64,000 bases of DNA from an uncultured Sphingomonadaceae bacterium (lineage in GTDB: Bacteria > Pseudomonadota > Alphaproteobacteria > Sphingomonadales > Sphingomonadaceae), in contig CAJXSN010000001.1 of the NCBI GenBank assembly GCA_913060895.1, positions 186,001 to 250,000 of the forward strand. Reading direction: 5' to 3'. The notes under the pieces are model-generated. The model saw only the letters and a program-made list of their open reading frames with translations, searched no databases and had not been told where the DNA came from. The position numbers and the translations under genes are program-made. Positions 1 through 8,517 of the stretch are shown piece by piece; within the stretch, counting starts at the first letter, position 1, and the number at the start of each line of letters is the position of its first letter.

Positions 1-347
1 ATGCGTAGCCAGCGGGGCTTCATTTCGTCTGCCAACCGCTGCCCTATGCCGACTGTCACATCTTCGTGAAAACCGTTGTGATTGCGGAACGACCCGAGGA
101 ACAGCTTCAGGCTCTTCGATTCCACGATCGTCTGGCCCGGAGCGTAATCGATCACGAGATGTGCGAAATCCGGTGCGCCGGTAACCGGGCACAGCGACGT
201 AAACTCCGGCGCGGCGAAGCGCACCAGATACAGTGCATCGGGGCGCGGGTTCGCCGGATAGTCCAGTTTCGCTTCTTGCGGTGATGCAGGCAGCGCACTT
301 TGCTGGCCCAGATGGAGTGTGTCAGTTGGTTGATGTGTGTCGCTCAT
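1..347 (-). CDS. queF: NADPH-dependent preQ0 reductase QueF (C-terminus cut by window edge)
   Basis: The ORF track omits this gene because it runs off the left edge; I read it by reverse translation from ATG at 345-347. QueF reduces 7-cyano-7-deazaguanine to preQ1 in queuosine biosynthesis. About 115 codons are visible. They include [12 protein letters not shown], which holds the nucleophilic Cys (about residue 53) and the following Asp, then a [10 protein letters not shown] stretch and an [10 protein letters not shown] segment, all hallmarks of the short (YkvM-type) QueF. It diverges from the gene starting at 499. Confidence 0.93.
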   Translation of the reverse strand, partial: MSDTHQPTDTLHLGQQSALPASPQEAKLDYPANPRPDALYLVRFAAPEFTSLCPVTGAPDFAHLVIDYAPGQTIVESKSLKLFLGSFRNHNGFHEDVTVGIGQRLADEMKPRWLR

Positions 348-498
348 GCAGCGCCTGTGCCTTTATCATACGCCCGAGACAAGTCGGCGGTTTGACGGTT
401 ACGTTTCAGCGCCTATTCAGTGCAGCCCTTGCTTAGGGCCCAGTACCGTCCGATATTGAACCGAAACCAAACCGATCCAGCACCATTTCGATCCAGCT
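348..498. promoter_or_regulatory. Divergent intergenic region between queF and the 499 gene
   Basis: This 151-base gap must hold promoters for both divergent genes. A TTGACG hexamer at 392-397 could be a -35 element for the rightward gene, but the bases 16-17 downstream (TATTCA/ATTCAG) are a poor -10 match. No riboswitch-like or palindromic structure stands out. Confidence 0.3.
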
Positions 499-1848
499 AT
501 GTCCAACCCCATGATCCGAGCGTTTTCCGCTTCTCTGGCACTTCTTTGTGCATCCCCCGCTCTTGCCCAGCAGCAGGGTGGATTCAATCTTCCCGAGAGC
601 GCCACGCCCTCCCCCTTGCCCACTGGCAGCGGTCAGGTACAGGGTCCGGTCGACGATAGCGGCATCGTGCCTGTGGGGCCCCGCGTTATCGGGCAGGAGG
701 CCGCACCCGGCCCGTCCCCCACCACATCACCGACCATTGCCCCCACGGGCCGCCCCTCGCAGTCCGCGACACAGGCGCCGACGATACGCACGCCTGCGCC
801 CCGGCCATCCCGGACCCAAGCGGTTCCCGCGCCAACGCCGCAGACAGCGCCGGACAGGGGCACAATTTCTCCAGCGCAGCAGGTTCGCCAGCCAGGCACA
901 GGCATAGCTCCTGACGGACCTTCGATCACCGATCCGATTGTCTCCGCTGATGGCTCTGGCGCAGACGAAGCAGAAACCGTCAGCGATGCGTCCGCCCTGC
1001 CGACGGCGCCGGGATCGATCGAGGCGCAAAGCGGGACGCAGACCAGCTCCGCAGAACCCGCGACCCCTTCCTGGTGGTGGTGGATGATCGCCGCTTTGGC
1101 TGCCATCGCTGCTTTGGCTGCAGCAATGTTCATCTTCCGCCGCAAACGTGCGGAAGCCCCTATCGTGGCAGTACCGAAAGCCTCGCCAGGCCTGATGCCT
1201 GCCGCAGCGCGCGCGCCCGCTGACGAGTCCGAGGTCGAGACTTTACCTTCGCCGGAGTCCGAACTTGAAGCAGAACCGCAGCCGGAATGGGCGCCACAGG
1301 ACAACCATGTTCCCTCCCACTCCCCTGCTTTCGCACCTGCTGCGAAGGCATCGTCCCAGGGCAGTCGCCTGATTGCGCCGCTCGGCCTGAAAACGAAGGT
1401 CGTTCGGATGCAGCGCAGCATACGCGCGATTACCGTCACTGCGCAGATCACTGTGACCAATCGCGGGACGGAACCGATCGACAATGCCGTCTTGCAAGGC
1501 GATCTGGTAGGCGCATCCAGAGGCAAGCCGCTGGGTGAGCAGCTGGCCAATGCCGCGGCCGATCTGGAAGAACTGGAAGAAATGGGCACTCTTGCCCCGG
1601 GCGAATGCCGCGAAGTAACACTGCAGGTGCGGCGCGAACTGCCGGAGATCGAGGGTATCCGGCAAGGCAACACCATCGTCTTCATTCCGCTGCTGCGCAT
1701 TCGATTCGCAGGCGACGGCACTGCTCCGCTCGCCTCCACAGTGCTGGTCGGGCATCCCCCGGAACGCAGCGGAGGCAAGCCCACCCCCTTCCTCGCCAAC
1801 GCGCCGCCGCAAATTTACGGCGAAGTCGTAGGCCGCGCTTTAGGCTGA
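499..1848 (+). CDS. Hypothetical exported protein with one internal membrane anchor
   Basis: I do not recognise a named family for this 449-residue protein. Residues 1-23 look like a Sec signal peptide ending in PALAQ. A Pro/Thr/Ala-rich low-complexity segment follows to about residue 190. A membrane helix preceded by SWWWW and followed by FRRKR comes next, then a second acidic/Pro-rich linker. The C-terminal ~150 residues are more ordered and contain an ITVTAQITVTNRGTEPIDNA stretch like an Ig-like or DUF11-type beta domain. No clear Shine-Dalgarno precedes 499, so ATG at 511 is an alternative start. By membrane topology the C-terminal domain would be cytoplasmic if the signal is cleaved; this is inference. 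Confidence 0.75.
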   Translation: MSNPMIRAFSASLALLCASPALAQQQGGFNLPESATPSPLPTGSGQVQGPVDDSGIVPVGPRVIGQEAAPGPSPTTSPTIAPTGRPSQSATQAPTIRTPAPRPSRTQAVPAPTPQTAPDRGTISPAQQVRQPGTGIAPDGPSITDPIVSADGSGADEAETVSDASALPTAPGSIEAQSGTQTSSAEPATPSWWWWMIAALAAIAALAAAMFIFRRKRAEAPIVAVPKASPGLMPAAARAPADESEVETLPSPESELEAEPQPEWAPQDNHVPSHSPAFAPAAKASSQGSRLIAPLGLKTKVVRMQRSIRAITVTAQITVTNRGTEPIDNAVLQGDLVGASRGKPLGEQLANAAADLEELEEMGTLAPGECREVTLQVRRELPEIEGIRQGNTIVFIPLLRIRFAGDGTAPLASTVLVGHPPERSGGKPTPFLANAPPQIYGEVVGRALG

Positions 1849-1926
1849 GCAAGCGGATAAGCGGCTGCGGGACCATTTCAACTCGCCTTATCGACTGGCG
1901 CACTTCGTACAGGTAGCACCTGCTTT

Positions 1927-2775
1927 ATGGAAAAACTGGTTTCAACTAAGTGGTTGGCGTATGCATCCGGCCAGGCCGATCTGGTGATCTTCGATGCATC
2001 GCTGCATCTGCCAGATGCTGGCCGCGATGCGGGTGCAGAATTCGCCGCAGCCCACATTCCCGGCGCACGGTTTCTGGACCTCGCATCTCTGCACGATCCG
2101 GCATCCAGCCTGCCCGGCAAAGTTCCCGATAGCGTGCGTGTTGCCGAACACCTGAGTGCGCTGGGCGCACGGCCCGGGGATCGCATCGTGCTGTATGATG
2201 ACAGCAACCTGCACACCGCTTGTAGAGCTTGGTATCTGCTCGATCTGCACGGTGTAACAGACGTCGCAGTGCTGGATGGCGGGCTGAGCAAATGGCGGGC
2301 TGAAGACCGCGCTATCGAGAGCGGCACCGATACGCCAGAAGCCGGTGCAAAGCGCCCTCTCGCCCCGTCCCGCGGCCGTATCCGCAGCAAGGACGAAATG
2401 CTGGATAATCTTGCCGCGCATAAGGAACAGGTGGTCGATGCCCGCGATAAAGGGCGTTTTACCGGAGAGATTGCGGACACCGTGCACAACCTCGCGGGCG
2501 GGCATATTCCGGGCGCGAAGAACCTGCCCTTCACCCAGCTATTCGCCAGCGACGGGACATTCCTGCCCGTGCCCGAACTGGCCGATGCATTCCGACAGGC
2601 AGGCATCGATCCGCAGCAACCGGTGGTGACCAGCTGCGGTAGCGGAGTAACCGCTTCGGTACTGGCTTTTGCTCTCGCACTGCTCGGAGCGCCCGAAGTG
2701 GCCTTATACGATGGCAGCTGGTCGGAATGGGGCGCCGACCCCGCGACGCCGAAAGAACAAGGGCCGGCGCAGTGA
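1927..2775 (+). CDS. sseA: 3-mercaptopyruvate sulfurtransferase (tandem rhodanese)
   Basis: The enzyme transfers sulfur from 3-mercaptopyruvate to thiols or cyanide in the cytoplasm. The 282 residues form two rhodanese domains. The first ends near residue 125 after the YDDSN and AWYLLDLHG segments. The second carries the active-site loop TSCGSGVTAS with Cys at about 237. The CGSGVTA loop is typical of mercaptopyruvate rather than thiosulfate sulfurtransferases. AHIPGA and GHIPGA mark the equivalent position in each repeat. The stop overlaps the GTG start of the next gene, metC, which points to translational coupling and a shared sulfur amino-acid role. Confidence 0.94.
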   Translation: MEKLVSTKWLAYASGQADLVIFDASLHLPDAGRDAGAEFAAAHIPGARFLDLASLHDPASSLPGKVPDSVRVAEHLSALGARPGDRIVLYDDSNLHTACRAWYLLDLHGVTDVAVLDGGLSKWRAEDRAIESGTDTPEAGAKRPLAPSRGRIRSKDEMLDNLAAHKEQVVDARDKGRFTGEIADTVHNLAGGHIPGAKNLPFTQLFASDGTFLPVPELADAFRQAGIDPQQPVVTSCGSGVTASVLAFALALLGAPEVALYDGSWSEWGADPATPKEQGPAQ

Positions 2776-4004
2776 CCAAAGGCGCAGGCAAGGACAAGAA
2801 AAAGAACAAAGGCATCGCCACGCGACTGGCGGAGGGTGGCCGCCGCGCAGAATGGACCGCGCCGGTCGTAAACCCGCCCGTCTGGCGCGGATCCACGCAT
2901 CTGTTTGCCACTGATGCAGAACGCAAGAAAGCGCTGGGCAAGATTGGTGACGGGCAATTCTTCTATGGCCGTCACGGTTCTCCCACCCAATGGGCGCTTT
3001 CGGAAGCCCTGACCGATATCGAGCCCGGTGCTGCCGGAACGGTTCTCTACCCCAGCGGGGTCGCCGCAATCGCCGGTGCGCTGATGGCCGTGCTTCGCCC
3101 CGGCGATGTGTTGCTGGTGACAGATAATGCCTACGACCCCAGCCGCAGCATGGCGACGGGATTGCTCGCTGATTTTGGCGTCGAGCCGCGCTTTTTCGAT
3201 CCGATGGATACACACGGGTTCGCCGATCAAATATGCGAGCGGACCAAGGCCGTTCTGTTTGAAAACCCCGGCAGCCTGACAATGGAAGTGTGCGATGTGC
3301 CCGCACTCACAGCAATTGCCCGCCAGCACGGAGTGATTTCGCTGATCGACAACACCTGGGCTTCCCCGATCGGCTTTCCCGCACTGGAACGGGGCTGCGA
3401 TATTTCCATTATGTCGCTGACCAAGCATGTCGGCGGGCATTCTGATCTGCTGATGGGTTCGGCCAGTGCAGGCGCGAAATATTTCCCCCGCCTGAAGCGT
3501 ACAGCGCAGAAAATGGGGCAGGTTGTCTCGCCCGACGACGCAGCTCTCGCCCTGCGCGGGCTCAGGACTATGAAGGTGCGTCTGGACCATAGCACGCAGA
3601 GCGCACTGGCCATTGCCAAATGGTTGCAGACGCGTTCGGAAGTTGCCCATGTCCTGTGCCCGCCACTGGCCGGATCACCCGGTCATGATGTGTGGGCACG
3701 CGATTTTACCGGCGGCTGCGGATTGTTTACCTTTATTTTGAAAGGCCGAACGCCGCAGCATCGCAGCCGGTTCGTCGACGCGCTAGAGCATTTCGGCATC
3801 GGCTACAGCTGGGGCGGGTATGAAAGCCTGGCCCTGCCGTTTGATCCGGAGGATATCCGTACAGCCAGTGACTGGCCCCCTGTCCGCTGGAATGCGGACG
3901 AGACTGGTGACCGATTGGGCATTCGCCTTTCGATCGGGCTTGAAGATACAGATGATCTGATTGCAGACTGCAAACAGGCCTTTGCCGCAATGGATATTGA
4001 ATGA
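2772..4004 (+). CDS. metC: Cystathionine beta-lyase (PLP-dependent)
   Basis: A Cys/Met-metabolism PLP enzyme of 410 residues. It would cleave cystathionine to homocysteine, pyruvate and ammonia. The PLP lysine sits in SLTKHVGGHSD (about residue 218 from the GTG start). FENPGSLTMEV and LIDNTWASP are further family motifs, and the sequence fits the MetC branch better than MetB or MetZ. The ORF track begins at 2727, inside sseA. I prefer GTG at 2772, which overlaps the sseA stop as GTGA and starts a Lys-rich N-terminus. The 3' end overlaps the next ATG by four bases. Confidence 0.92.
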   Translation: MTKGAGKDKKKNKGIATRLAEGGRRAEWTAPVVNPPVWRGSTHLFATDAERKKALGKIGDGQFFYGRHGSPTQWALSEALTDIEPGAAGTVLYPSGVAAIAGALMAVLRPGDVLLVTDNAYDPSRSMATGLLADFGVEPRFFDPMDTHGFADQICERTKAVLFENPGSLTMEVCDVPALTAIARQHGVISLIDNTWASPIGFPALERGCDISIMSLTKHVGGHSDLLMGSASAGAKYFPRLKRTAQKMGQVVSPDDAALALRGLRTMKVRLDHSTQSALAIAKWLQTRSEVAHVLCPPLAGSPGHDVWARDFTGGCGLFTFILKGRTPQHRSRFVDALEHFGIGYSWGGYESLALPFDPEDIRTASDWPPVRWNADETGDRLGIRLSIGLEDTDDLIADCKQAFAAMDIE

Positions 4005-5242
4005 CTGCGACATCCCCAAATCAAGCGACTGTGCTGCCGGAACCCACGGGACCCGAACCCAAGCCGCTGCTGGATCCACGCACAGGCGAGCCGCTGATCG
4101 ACCCCGAAACGGGCGAACAGATGACCGGCGTTCCGTCACAGGAACCGGTCCCTGTTCTCGACCCTGAAACAGGCGAACCAGTCCTTGACCCCGAAACCGG
4201 TGAGCCATTGTTGGCAATCCCGGAACCCGCAGCAACCGTTGAACCCGAACCTGTCGAGGCCATCGGTTCATCGGACGAGCTGAAAGAAGCCGTCAGCGAG
4301 CGCAGCGAAACTGTTGGCGGAATGGTCGAAACGCTCGACGCGATGGCCTTCGAAATTGGCTCCACGCGAATTTCGCTGTGGGACGGATTGGTAGTGCTCG
4401 GGGTCATCATCGTGGTCATCGTGCTTGCGTGGGGCATGACCAAGCTGATTCACAAACTGCTCGCGCGTTTTACCCGTTTGGATGAAACCCAAAGGTTGCT
4501 CAGTGAGAAACTGGTCACCATCGCGATTTGGGCAGGCGCATTTTTCATCGGCATTGATTTGCTGGGTATCGATCTTACTGCACTTGCGGTGTTCTCCGGT
4601 GCGTTTGGCCTTGCCATTGGTTTCGGTCTGCAGAAAACCTTCGGTAATCTGATCGCGGGTATTATCCTTCTGATGGACAAATCCATCAAGCCGGGTGACG
4701 TGATTGCAGTGGCCGATCAGGCGGGGGCGTCCACTTTCGGGCAAATCCGGAAAATCGGCATTCGTGCGGTCTCCATCACCACAAGGGACCAGAAGGAATA
4801 TCTTATTCCGAACGAGAACCTGATGATTAACCAGGTGGAGAACTGGTCCTACTCCAGCAAAAATGTCCGTGTGCAGGTGCCCGTCGGCATCAGTTACAAT
4901 TGCGATCTCGAGGTTGGTGAGCGGCTGATGCTGGAAGCGGCCAAATCGGTAAAGCGGATCAAGAAAACCCCGCCTCCCACCGTATGGCTGGATGGCTATG
5001 GCGACAGTTCGGTCAATTTCATCATCCACTGCTGGATTTCCGATCCCGAGGACGGTGTGGGCAACATCAAGTCCGCCGTTCTCAAGAAGCTGTGGTATCT
5101 GTTTCAGGAGGAAGGCATCGAAATTCCCTTCCCTCAGCGCGACCTCAATCTGCGCGGCAATGCCCAGTTCGATCAACTGGTGGCGGCCATTTCCCAGCGT
5201 GTCGGTGAACAGAACGCCAAGGCGACCGATCAGGAAGACTGA
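4001..5242 (+). CDS. Small-conductance mechanosensitive channel, MscS family, with a repeat-bearing N-terminal tail
   Basis: The 413-residue protein has about 100 residues of Pro/Glu-rich tail, then three predicted membrane helices: WDGLVVLGVIIVVIVLAW, a second in AIWAGAFFIGIDLL, and the pore-lining Gly/Ala-rich helix AFGLAIGFGLQKTFGNLIAG. The soluble beta/alpha domain follows with the PNENLMINQVENWS signature. It would act as an inner-membrane tension-gated channel. The start overlaps metC (ATGA). The tail carries four LDPETGEP-like repeats described separately. No metabolic link to metC is obvious beyond co-transcription. Confidence 0.92.
   Translation: MTATSPNQATVLPEPTGPEPKPLLDPRTGEPLIDPETGEQMTGVPSQEPVPVLDPETGEPVLDPETGEPLLAIPEPAATVEPEPVEAIGSSDELKEAVSERSETVGGMVETLDAMAFEIGSTRISLWDGLVVLGVIIVVIVLAWGMTKLIHKLLARFTRLDETQRLLSEKLVTIAIWAGAFFIGIDLLGIDLTALAVFSGAFGLAIGFGLQKTFGNLIAGIILLMDKSIKPGDVIAVADQAGASTFGQIRKIGIRAVSITTRDQKEYLIPNENLMINQVENWSYSSKNVRVQVPVGISYNCDLEVGERLMLEAAKSVKRIKKTPPPTVWLDGYGDSSVNFIIHCWISDPEDGVGNIKSAVLKKLWYLFQEEGIEIPFPQRDLNLRGNAQFDQLVAAISQRVGEQNAKATDQED
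4067..4213 (+). repeat. Coding repeat: four DPxTGE units in the MscS N-terminal tail
   Basis: The translated tail contains LLDPRTGEP, LIDPETGEQ, VLDPETGEP and VLDPETGEP. Within each pair the spacing is exactly nine residues, and a short linker separates the pairs. The underlying DNA is also similar (gaaac[ag]ggcgaa and variants), which suggests internal duplication. Confidence 0.85.
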
Positions 5243-5375
5243 CCGCCTGACCGCATGACCTAAGCTGCGAAGATAACCTTGGCGGGCGCAAACGCGGTCT
5301 TTCAAAATTTCTGCTTCCCGCGCTGGCATCCATTCTCACTGGCGAAGCGGACCGGTGGAGCGCATTTGCAGATGC

Positions 5376-6134
5376 ATGGCACAAACCGGAACCATATATC
5401 TTGTCGGCGCAGGCCCGGGCGATCCCGACCTGCTGACCCTGCGCGCCGCCCGCCTGATCGAGCGCGCATCACTGATAGTGCATGACGGGCTTGTCGATCC
5501 GGCTGTTCTTGAACTCGCGCGTGATGATGCGACACTCATTTCTGTCGCCAAACAGCGCAGCAACCATACGCTTGCCCAGGAAGGCATCAATGCCCTGTTG
5601 GTACGCGAGGCACGCGCCGGCCACGATGTCGTGCGCCTGAAGGGCGGCGATCCGCTGGTCTTCGGGCGCGGCGGCGAAGAGGCCGAAGCTGCCCGTGCTG
5701 AAGGGGTCGCCGTTGAAATCGTCCCCGGCATCAGCGCCGCCAATGGCGCGGCGGCCGCAGCACAGATTGCATTGACCCACCGCGACGCTGCCAGCATCGT
5801 CACATTCGTGGCTGGCCAGTGCAAAGGATTGAAGGATCAGAACTGGGCTGGCCTTGCCGGTCCCGGCCGAACGCTGGTGATTTATATGGGCGTGAAGACT
5901 GCCCCGCAAATCGCTGAAAAACTGATGGAAGACGGGCTTGCACCCGAAACGCCGGTGGCTGTCATCGAAAACGGTGCCCGCCCGCAAATGCGTGTGCTTC
6001 GCGGAATCCTCGCTGGCCTGCCCGGCCTCGTCACGGCCGAGAATGTGGTAAGCCCGGCCCTGATCGTGATCGGCGAAGTGACCGCGCGCGAGGATGCCGT
6101 TCTGGCCCGTACTGCTCTGGAGAAAACGCAGTGA
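5376..6134 (+). CDS. cobA: Uroporphyrinogen-III C-methyltransferase (SUMT)
   Basis: SUMT methylates uroporphyrinogen III at C-2 and C-7 to give precorrin-2, the precursor of siroheme. The 252-residue protein opens with YLVGAGPGDPDLLT and contains VVRLKGGDPLVFGRGGEE and VEIVPGISAANGAAA, all diagnostic of SUMT. No CysG-type dehydrogenase/ferrochelatase domain is fused. The ORF track starts at a GTG at 5355; ATG at 5376 (MAQTG) puts the first strand at the family position, with GGTGGAG about 15 bases upstream. It leads the sulfite-reductase operon, matching the enzyme's need for siroheme. Confidence 0.94.
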   Translation: MAQTGTIYLVGAGPGDPDLLTLRAARLIERASLIVHDGLVDPAVLELARDDATLISVAKQRSNHTLAQEGINALLVREARAGHDVVRLKGGDPLVFGRGGEEAEAARAEGVAVEIVPGISAANGAAAAAQIALTHRDAASIVTFVAGQCKGLKDQNWAGLAGPGRTLVIYMGVKTAPQIAEKLMEDGLAPETPVAVIENGARPQMRVLRGILAGLPGLVTAENVVSPALIVIGEVTAREDAVLARTALEKTQ

Positions 6135-6427
6135 AGATACTGACCGGAAACGATTTGAAAACCGGCGATGTCGTGTGGTGGGACGGACGTGGCTGGTCCC
6201 GCCATGTAGAGGACGCGGTCGATGCGGGCGAGGAAGCGGAAACTATTCTTGCCCGCGAAGAAGCCGCGCGCCGCGTCAACGTCCCCTATGTTGTTGCCGC
6301 TGAAATGGCGGACGGCATCCCCCGCCCCGCCCATATCAAGGACCGGGTTCGCGCCCTTGGCCCCACAGTGCGGCCCGACCTGACTTTGAAACCTGCCGAC
6401 CCCCAAGCCATCGACTGGGTGATCTGA
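6131..6427 (+). CDS. DUF2849 family protein in the sulfite reductase operon
   Basis: This small cytoplasmic protein of 98 residues begins KILTGNDLKTGDVVWWDG and ends with IDWVI. I recognise this as the DUF2849 type, which commonly sits between SUMT and sulfite reductase in alphaproteobacteria. It starts with a GTG that overlaps the cobA stop (GTGA) and ends four bases before cysI. No catalytic motif is evident. A role in siroheme handling or sulfite reductase maturation is inferred from neighbours only. Confidence 0.85.
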   Translation: MKILTGNDLKTGDVVWWDGRGWSRHVEDAVDAGEEAETILAREEAARRVNVPYVVAAEMADGIPRPAHIKDRVRALGPTVRPDLTLKPADPQAIDWVI

Positions 6428-6431
6428 TTTT

Positions 6432-8060
6432 ATGTATAAATATGATTCTTATGACCAGCAGATGGTCGACGCCCGTGTGGACGAATTTCGCGATCAGGTG
6501 GAACGCCGCCTTGCCGGCAAGCTGACCGAAGACCAGTTCAAGCCGCTGCGGCTGATGAACGGGCTTTATCTGCAGCTCCACGCCTATATGCTGCGCGTCG
6601 CCGTCCCTTATGGCACACTGTCCGGTGCGCAGATGCATATTCTGGCCGATATCGCGGACAAGTATGACCGGGGCTACGGCCACTTCACCACCCGCCAGAA
6701 TATCCAGTACAACTGGATCAAGCTGGAGGACGCGCCCGACCTGATGGCCGATCTGGCGGCTGTCGAGATGCACGCGATCCAGACCAGCGGGAACTGCATC
6801 CGCAATATCAGTTCCGATCATTTCGCAGGCGCAGCGGCGGACGAGCTTGTCGATCCAAGGCCTTACGCGGAATTGCTGCGACAATGGTCGAGCTTCCATC
6901 CTGAATTCATGTACCTGCCACGCAAGTTCAAGATCGCGGTGATAGCGTCTGACACCGATCGCGCGGCCATGCGCCTGCATGATATCGGTATTCAGATTGT
7001 GGAACAGAACGGCGAACTGGGCGCAGCGTTCTATGTCGGTGGAGGCATGGGCCGCACCCCGATGATCGCCCCGCGCATTCGCGATTTCGTGCCGCTGGAT
7101 CAGCTGGTGACCTATTCCGAAGCGTGTTTGCGGGTCTACAACCGCCACGGGCGGCGCGACAACAAGTACAAGGCGCGCATCAAGATCCTGGTCCATGAAA
7201 TGGGCGCAGAGGAATATACGCGTCAGGTGGAAGAGGAATTTGCACACCTGCTGGACGAAGGCATCGAGCCGCCGCTGGCAGAGTTGGAGCGGATCAAGAC
7301 CTACTTCGAAGACCCCGCGTTTGAAGCTGGCGCGAAAAGCATCGATCGCTCCGATCCCGATTTCGCTCTGTGGGTTGAGCGCAATACAGTGCGTCACAAG
7401 CATGACAGTTATGTCAGCGCAGTCATCAGCCTGAAGCCTGTCGGCGGAATTCCCGGCGATGCGACTTCGGCTCAGATGCACCTGATGGCCGATCTCGCGG
7501 CCCAGTACAGCTTCGACGAATGCCGGGTGATGCACACGCAGAACATCGTCCTGCCGCATGTGAAGATTGCGGACCTTCACACATTGTGGACCGCGCTACA
7601 CGAAGCAGGCCTGGGTGAACCCAATCTGGACCAGGTGGGTGATATCATCGCCTGCCCCGGTCTCGATTATTGCAGCCTCGCCAACGCCCGTTCGATCCCG
7701 ATTTCGCAGCAGATTTCTGAACGTTTCGCAGCCAATGGCAAGGGCGATACGCTGGGCGAGCTAAAGCTGAAAATCAGTGGCTGCATCAATGCCTGCGGCC
7801 ACCACCATGCTGGCCATATCGGCATTCTGGGCGTAGATAAGAAGGGCGTCGAAAACTACCAGCTGTTGCTGGGCGGGAGCGAGGCTGAAGACGCTTCGCT
7901 GGCCAAGATAACCGGCCCCGGCTTTAACGAAGCCGGCATTGTCGATGCCGTCGAAACCACCGCCGATGTCTATTTGCGTGAACGGGAGGACGGGGAGCGA
8001 TTCCTTGATACCTATCGCCGCATCGGCATGGCACCTTTCAAGGAGGCGCTGTATGGTTGA
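6432..8060 (+). CDS. cysI: Sulfite reductase hemoprotein subunit (nitrite/sulfite reductase family)
   Basis: The enzyme reduces sulfite to sulfide with six electrons, using siroheme and a 4Fe-4S cluster. The 542-residue protein shows the two-fold ferredoxin-like/NIR-SIR arrangement. GHFTTRQNIQYNW and QTSGNCIRNIS lie in the first half. The cluster and siroheme ligands lie in CPGLDYCSLANA and SGCINACGHHHAGHIG in the second half. No CysJ flavoprotein gene is present here, so the electron donor (ferredoxin or NADPH flavoprotein) cannot be told from the window. Only TGATTTT separates its ATG from the previous stop, and no strong Shine-Dalgarno is seen, so coupling is likely. Confidence 0.94.
   Translation: MYKYDSYDQQMVDARVDEFRDQVERRLAGKLTEDQFKPLRLMNGLYLQLHAYMLRVAVPYGTLSGAQMHILADIADKYDRGYGHFTTRQNIQYNWIKLEDAPDLMADLAAVEMHAIQTSGNCIRNISSDHFAGAAADELVDPRPYAELLRQWSSFHPEFMYLPRKFKIAVIASDTDRAAMRLHDIGIQIVEQNGELGAAFYVGGGMGRTPMIAPRIRDFVPLDQLVTYSEACLRVYNRHGRRDNKYKARIKILVHEMGAEEYTRQVEEEFAHLLDEGIEPPLAELERIKTYFEDPAFEAGAKSIDRSDPDFALWVERNTVRHKHDSYVSAVISLKPVGGIPGDATSAQMHLMADLAAQYSFDECRVMHTQNIVLPHVKIADLHTLWTALHEAGLGEPNLDQVGDIIACPGLDYCSLANARSIPISQQISERFAANGKGDTLGELKLKISGCINACGHHHAGHIGILGVDKKGVENYQLLLGGSEAEDASLAKITGPGFNEAGIVDAVETTADVYLREREDGERFLDTYRRIGMAPFKEALYG
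8040..8046 (+). promoter_or_regulatory. Shine-Dalgarno AAGGAGG that sets the DUF934 start
   Basis: A consensus AAGGAGG sits inside the last codons of cysI, six bases before ATG 8053. It rules out the longer ORF start at 7939. Confidence 0.8.
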
Positions 8061-8517
8061 TTCGCACAGCAACCCGCTGGGTAGCAGCCCGGACGAAGTG
8101 CAGTTCCGCTTCCGCGATGACGATCCTGTCGATCACGCACAGGTCACGGTGGATGCGTTTCTTGAACAATCCAATTCCTCCGCCGTCCGCTTAGAACCCG
8201 GCGATGATACGCAGGCCCTGATCCCGCATCTGGAGCGTATCGCATTGGTGGAAGTGAACTTTCCATCCTTCGGCGACGGACGTGGCTATTCCTCCGCACG
8301 GACCCTGCGCGAGGCCGGTTATACCGGAGAACTGCGCGCAGTAGGCGATGTGTTGATCGACCAGCTGAGCAATATGCGCCGCTGCGGGTTCGACAGTTTC
8401 GCGCCCGAAATCCGGTTGGACGAAGCCGACGCGCAGGCAGCGTTCGACCGTTGGCCGCAGCATTATCAGGCGGGCGCTGACACGCGGCGCACGATCGCTC
8501 AGTTGCGCCATGAATGA
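8053..8517 (+). CDS. DUF934 family protein
   Basis: This 154-residue protein is of the DUF934 type that accompanies cysI and cysH in proteobacterial sulfate-assimilation operons. Visible family features are LIPHLERIALVEVNFPSFGDGRGYS and the YTGELRAVGDVLIDQL segment, followed by a conserved phenylalanine/aspartate-rich C-terminus. The ORF track begins at 7939, inside cysI. ATG 8053 has a perfect Shine-Dalgarno and overlaps the cysI stop by eight bases. It overlaps cysH by eight bases (ATGAATGA). No enzymatic motif is apparent; function is unknown. Confidence 0.9.
   Translation: MVDSHSNPLGSSPDEVQFRFRDDDPVDHAQVTVDAFLEQSNSSAVRLEPGDDTQALIPHLERIALVEVNFPSFGDGRGYSSARTLREAGYTGELRAVGDVLIDQLSNMRRCGFDSFAPEIRLDEADAQAAFDRWPQHYQAGADTRRTIAQLRHE

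Noticed and set aside
633-1799. 388-residue ORF antisense to the 499 gene
   Set aside because: The plus-strand frame has a signal peptide, a membrane helix and an ordered C-terminus; the antisense frame has none and is Cys/Ser/Gly-rich in a way typical of shadows.
1849-1926. SAM-type riboswitch before sseA-metC
   Set aside because: The 78-base gap shows no SAM-II or SAM-I-like conserved core or stem arrangement that I can identify.
5243-5375. Cysteine/sulfate-responsive leader before cobA
   Set aside because: Looked for palindromes and hairpins in the 133-base gap; nothing beyond chance was found.
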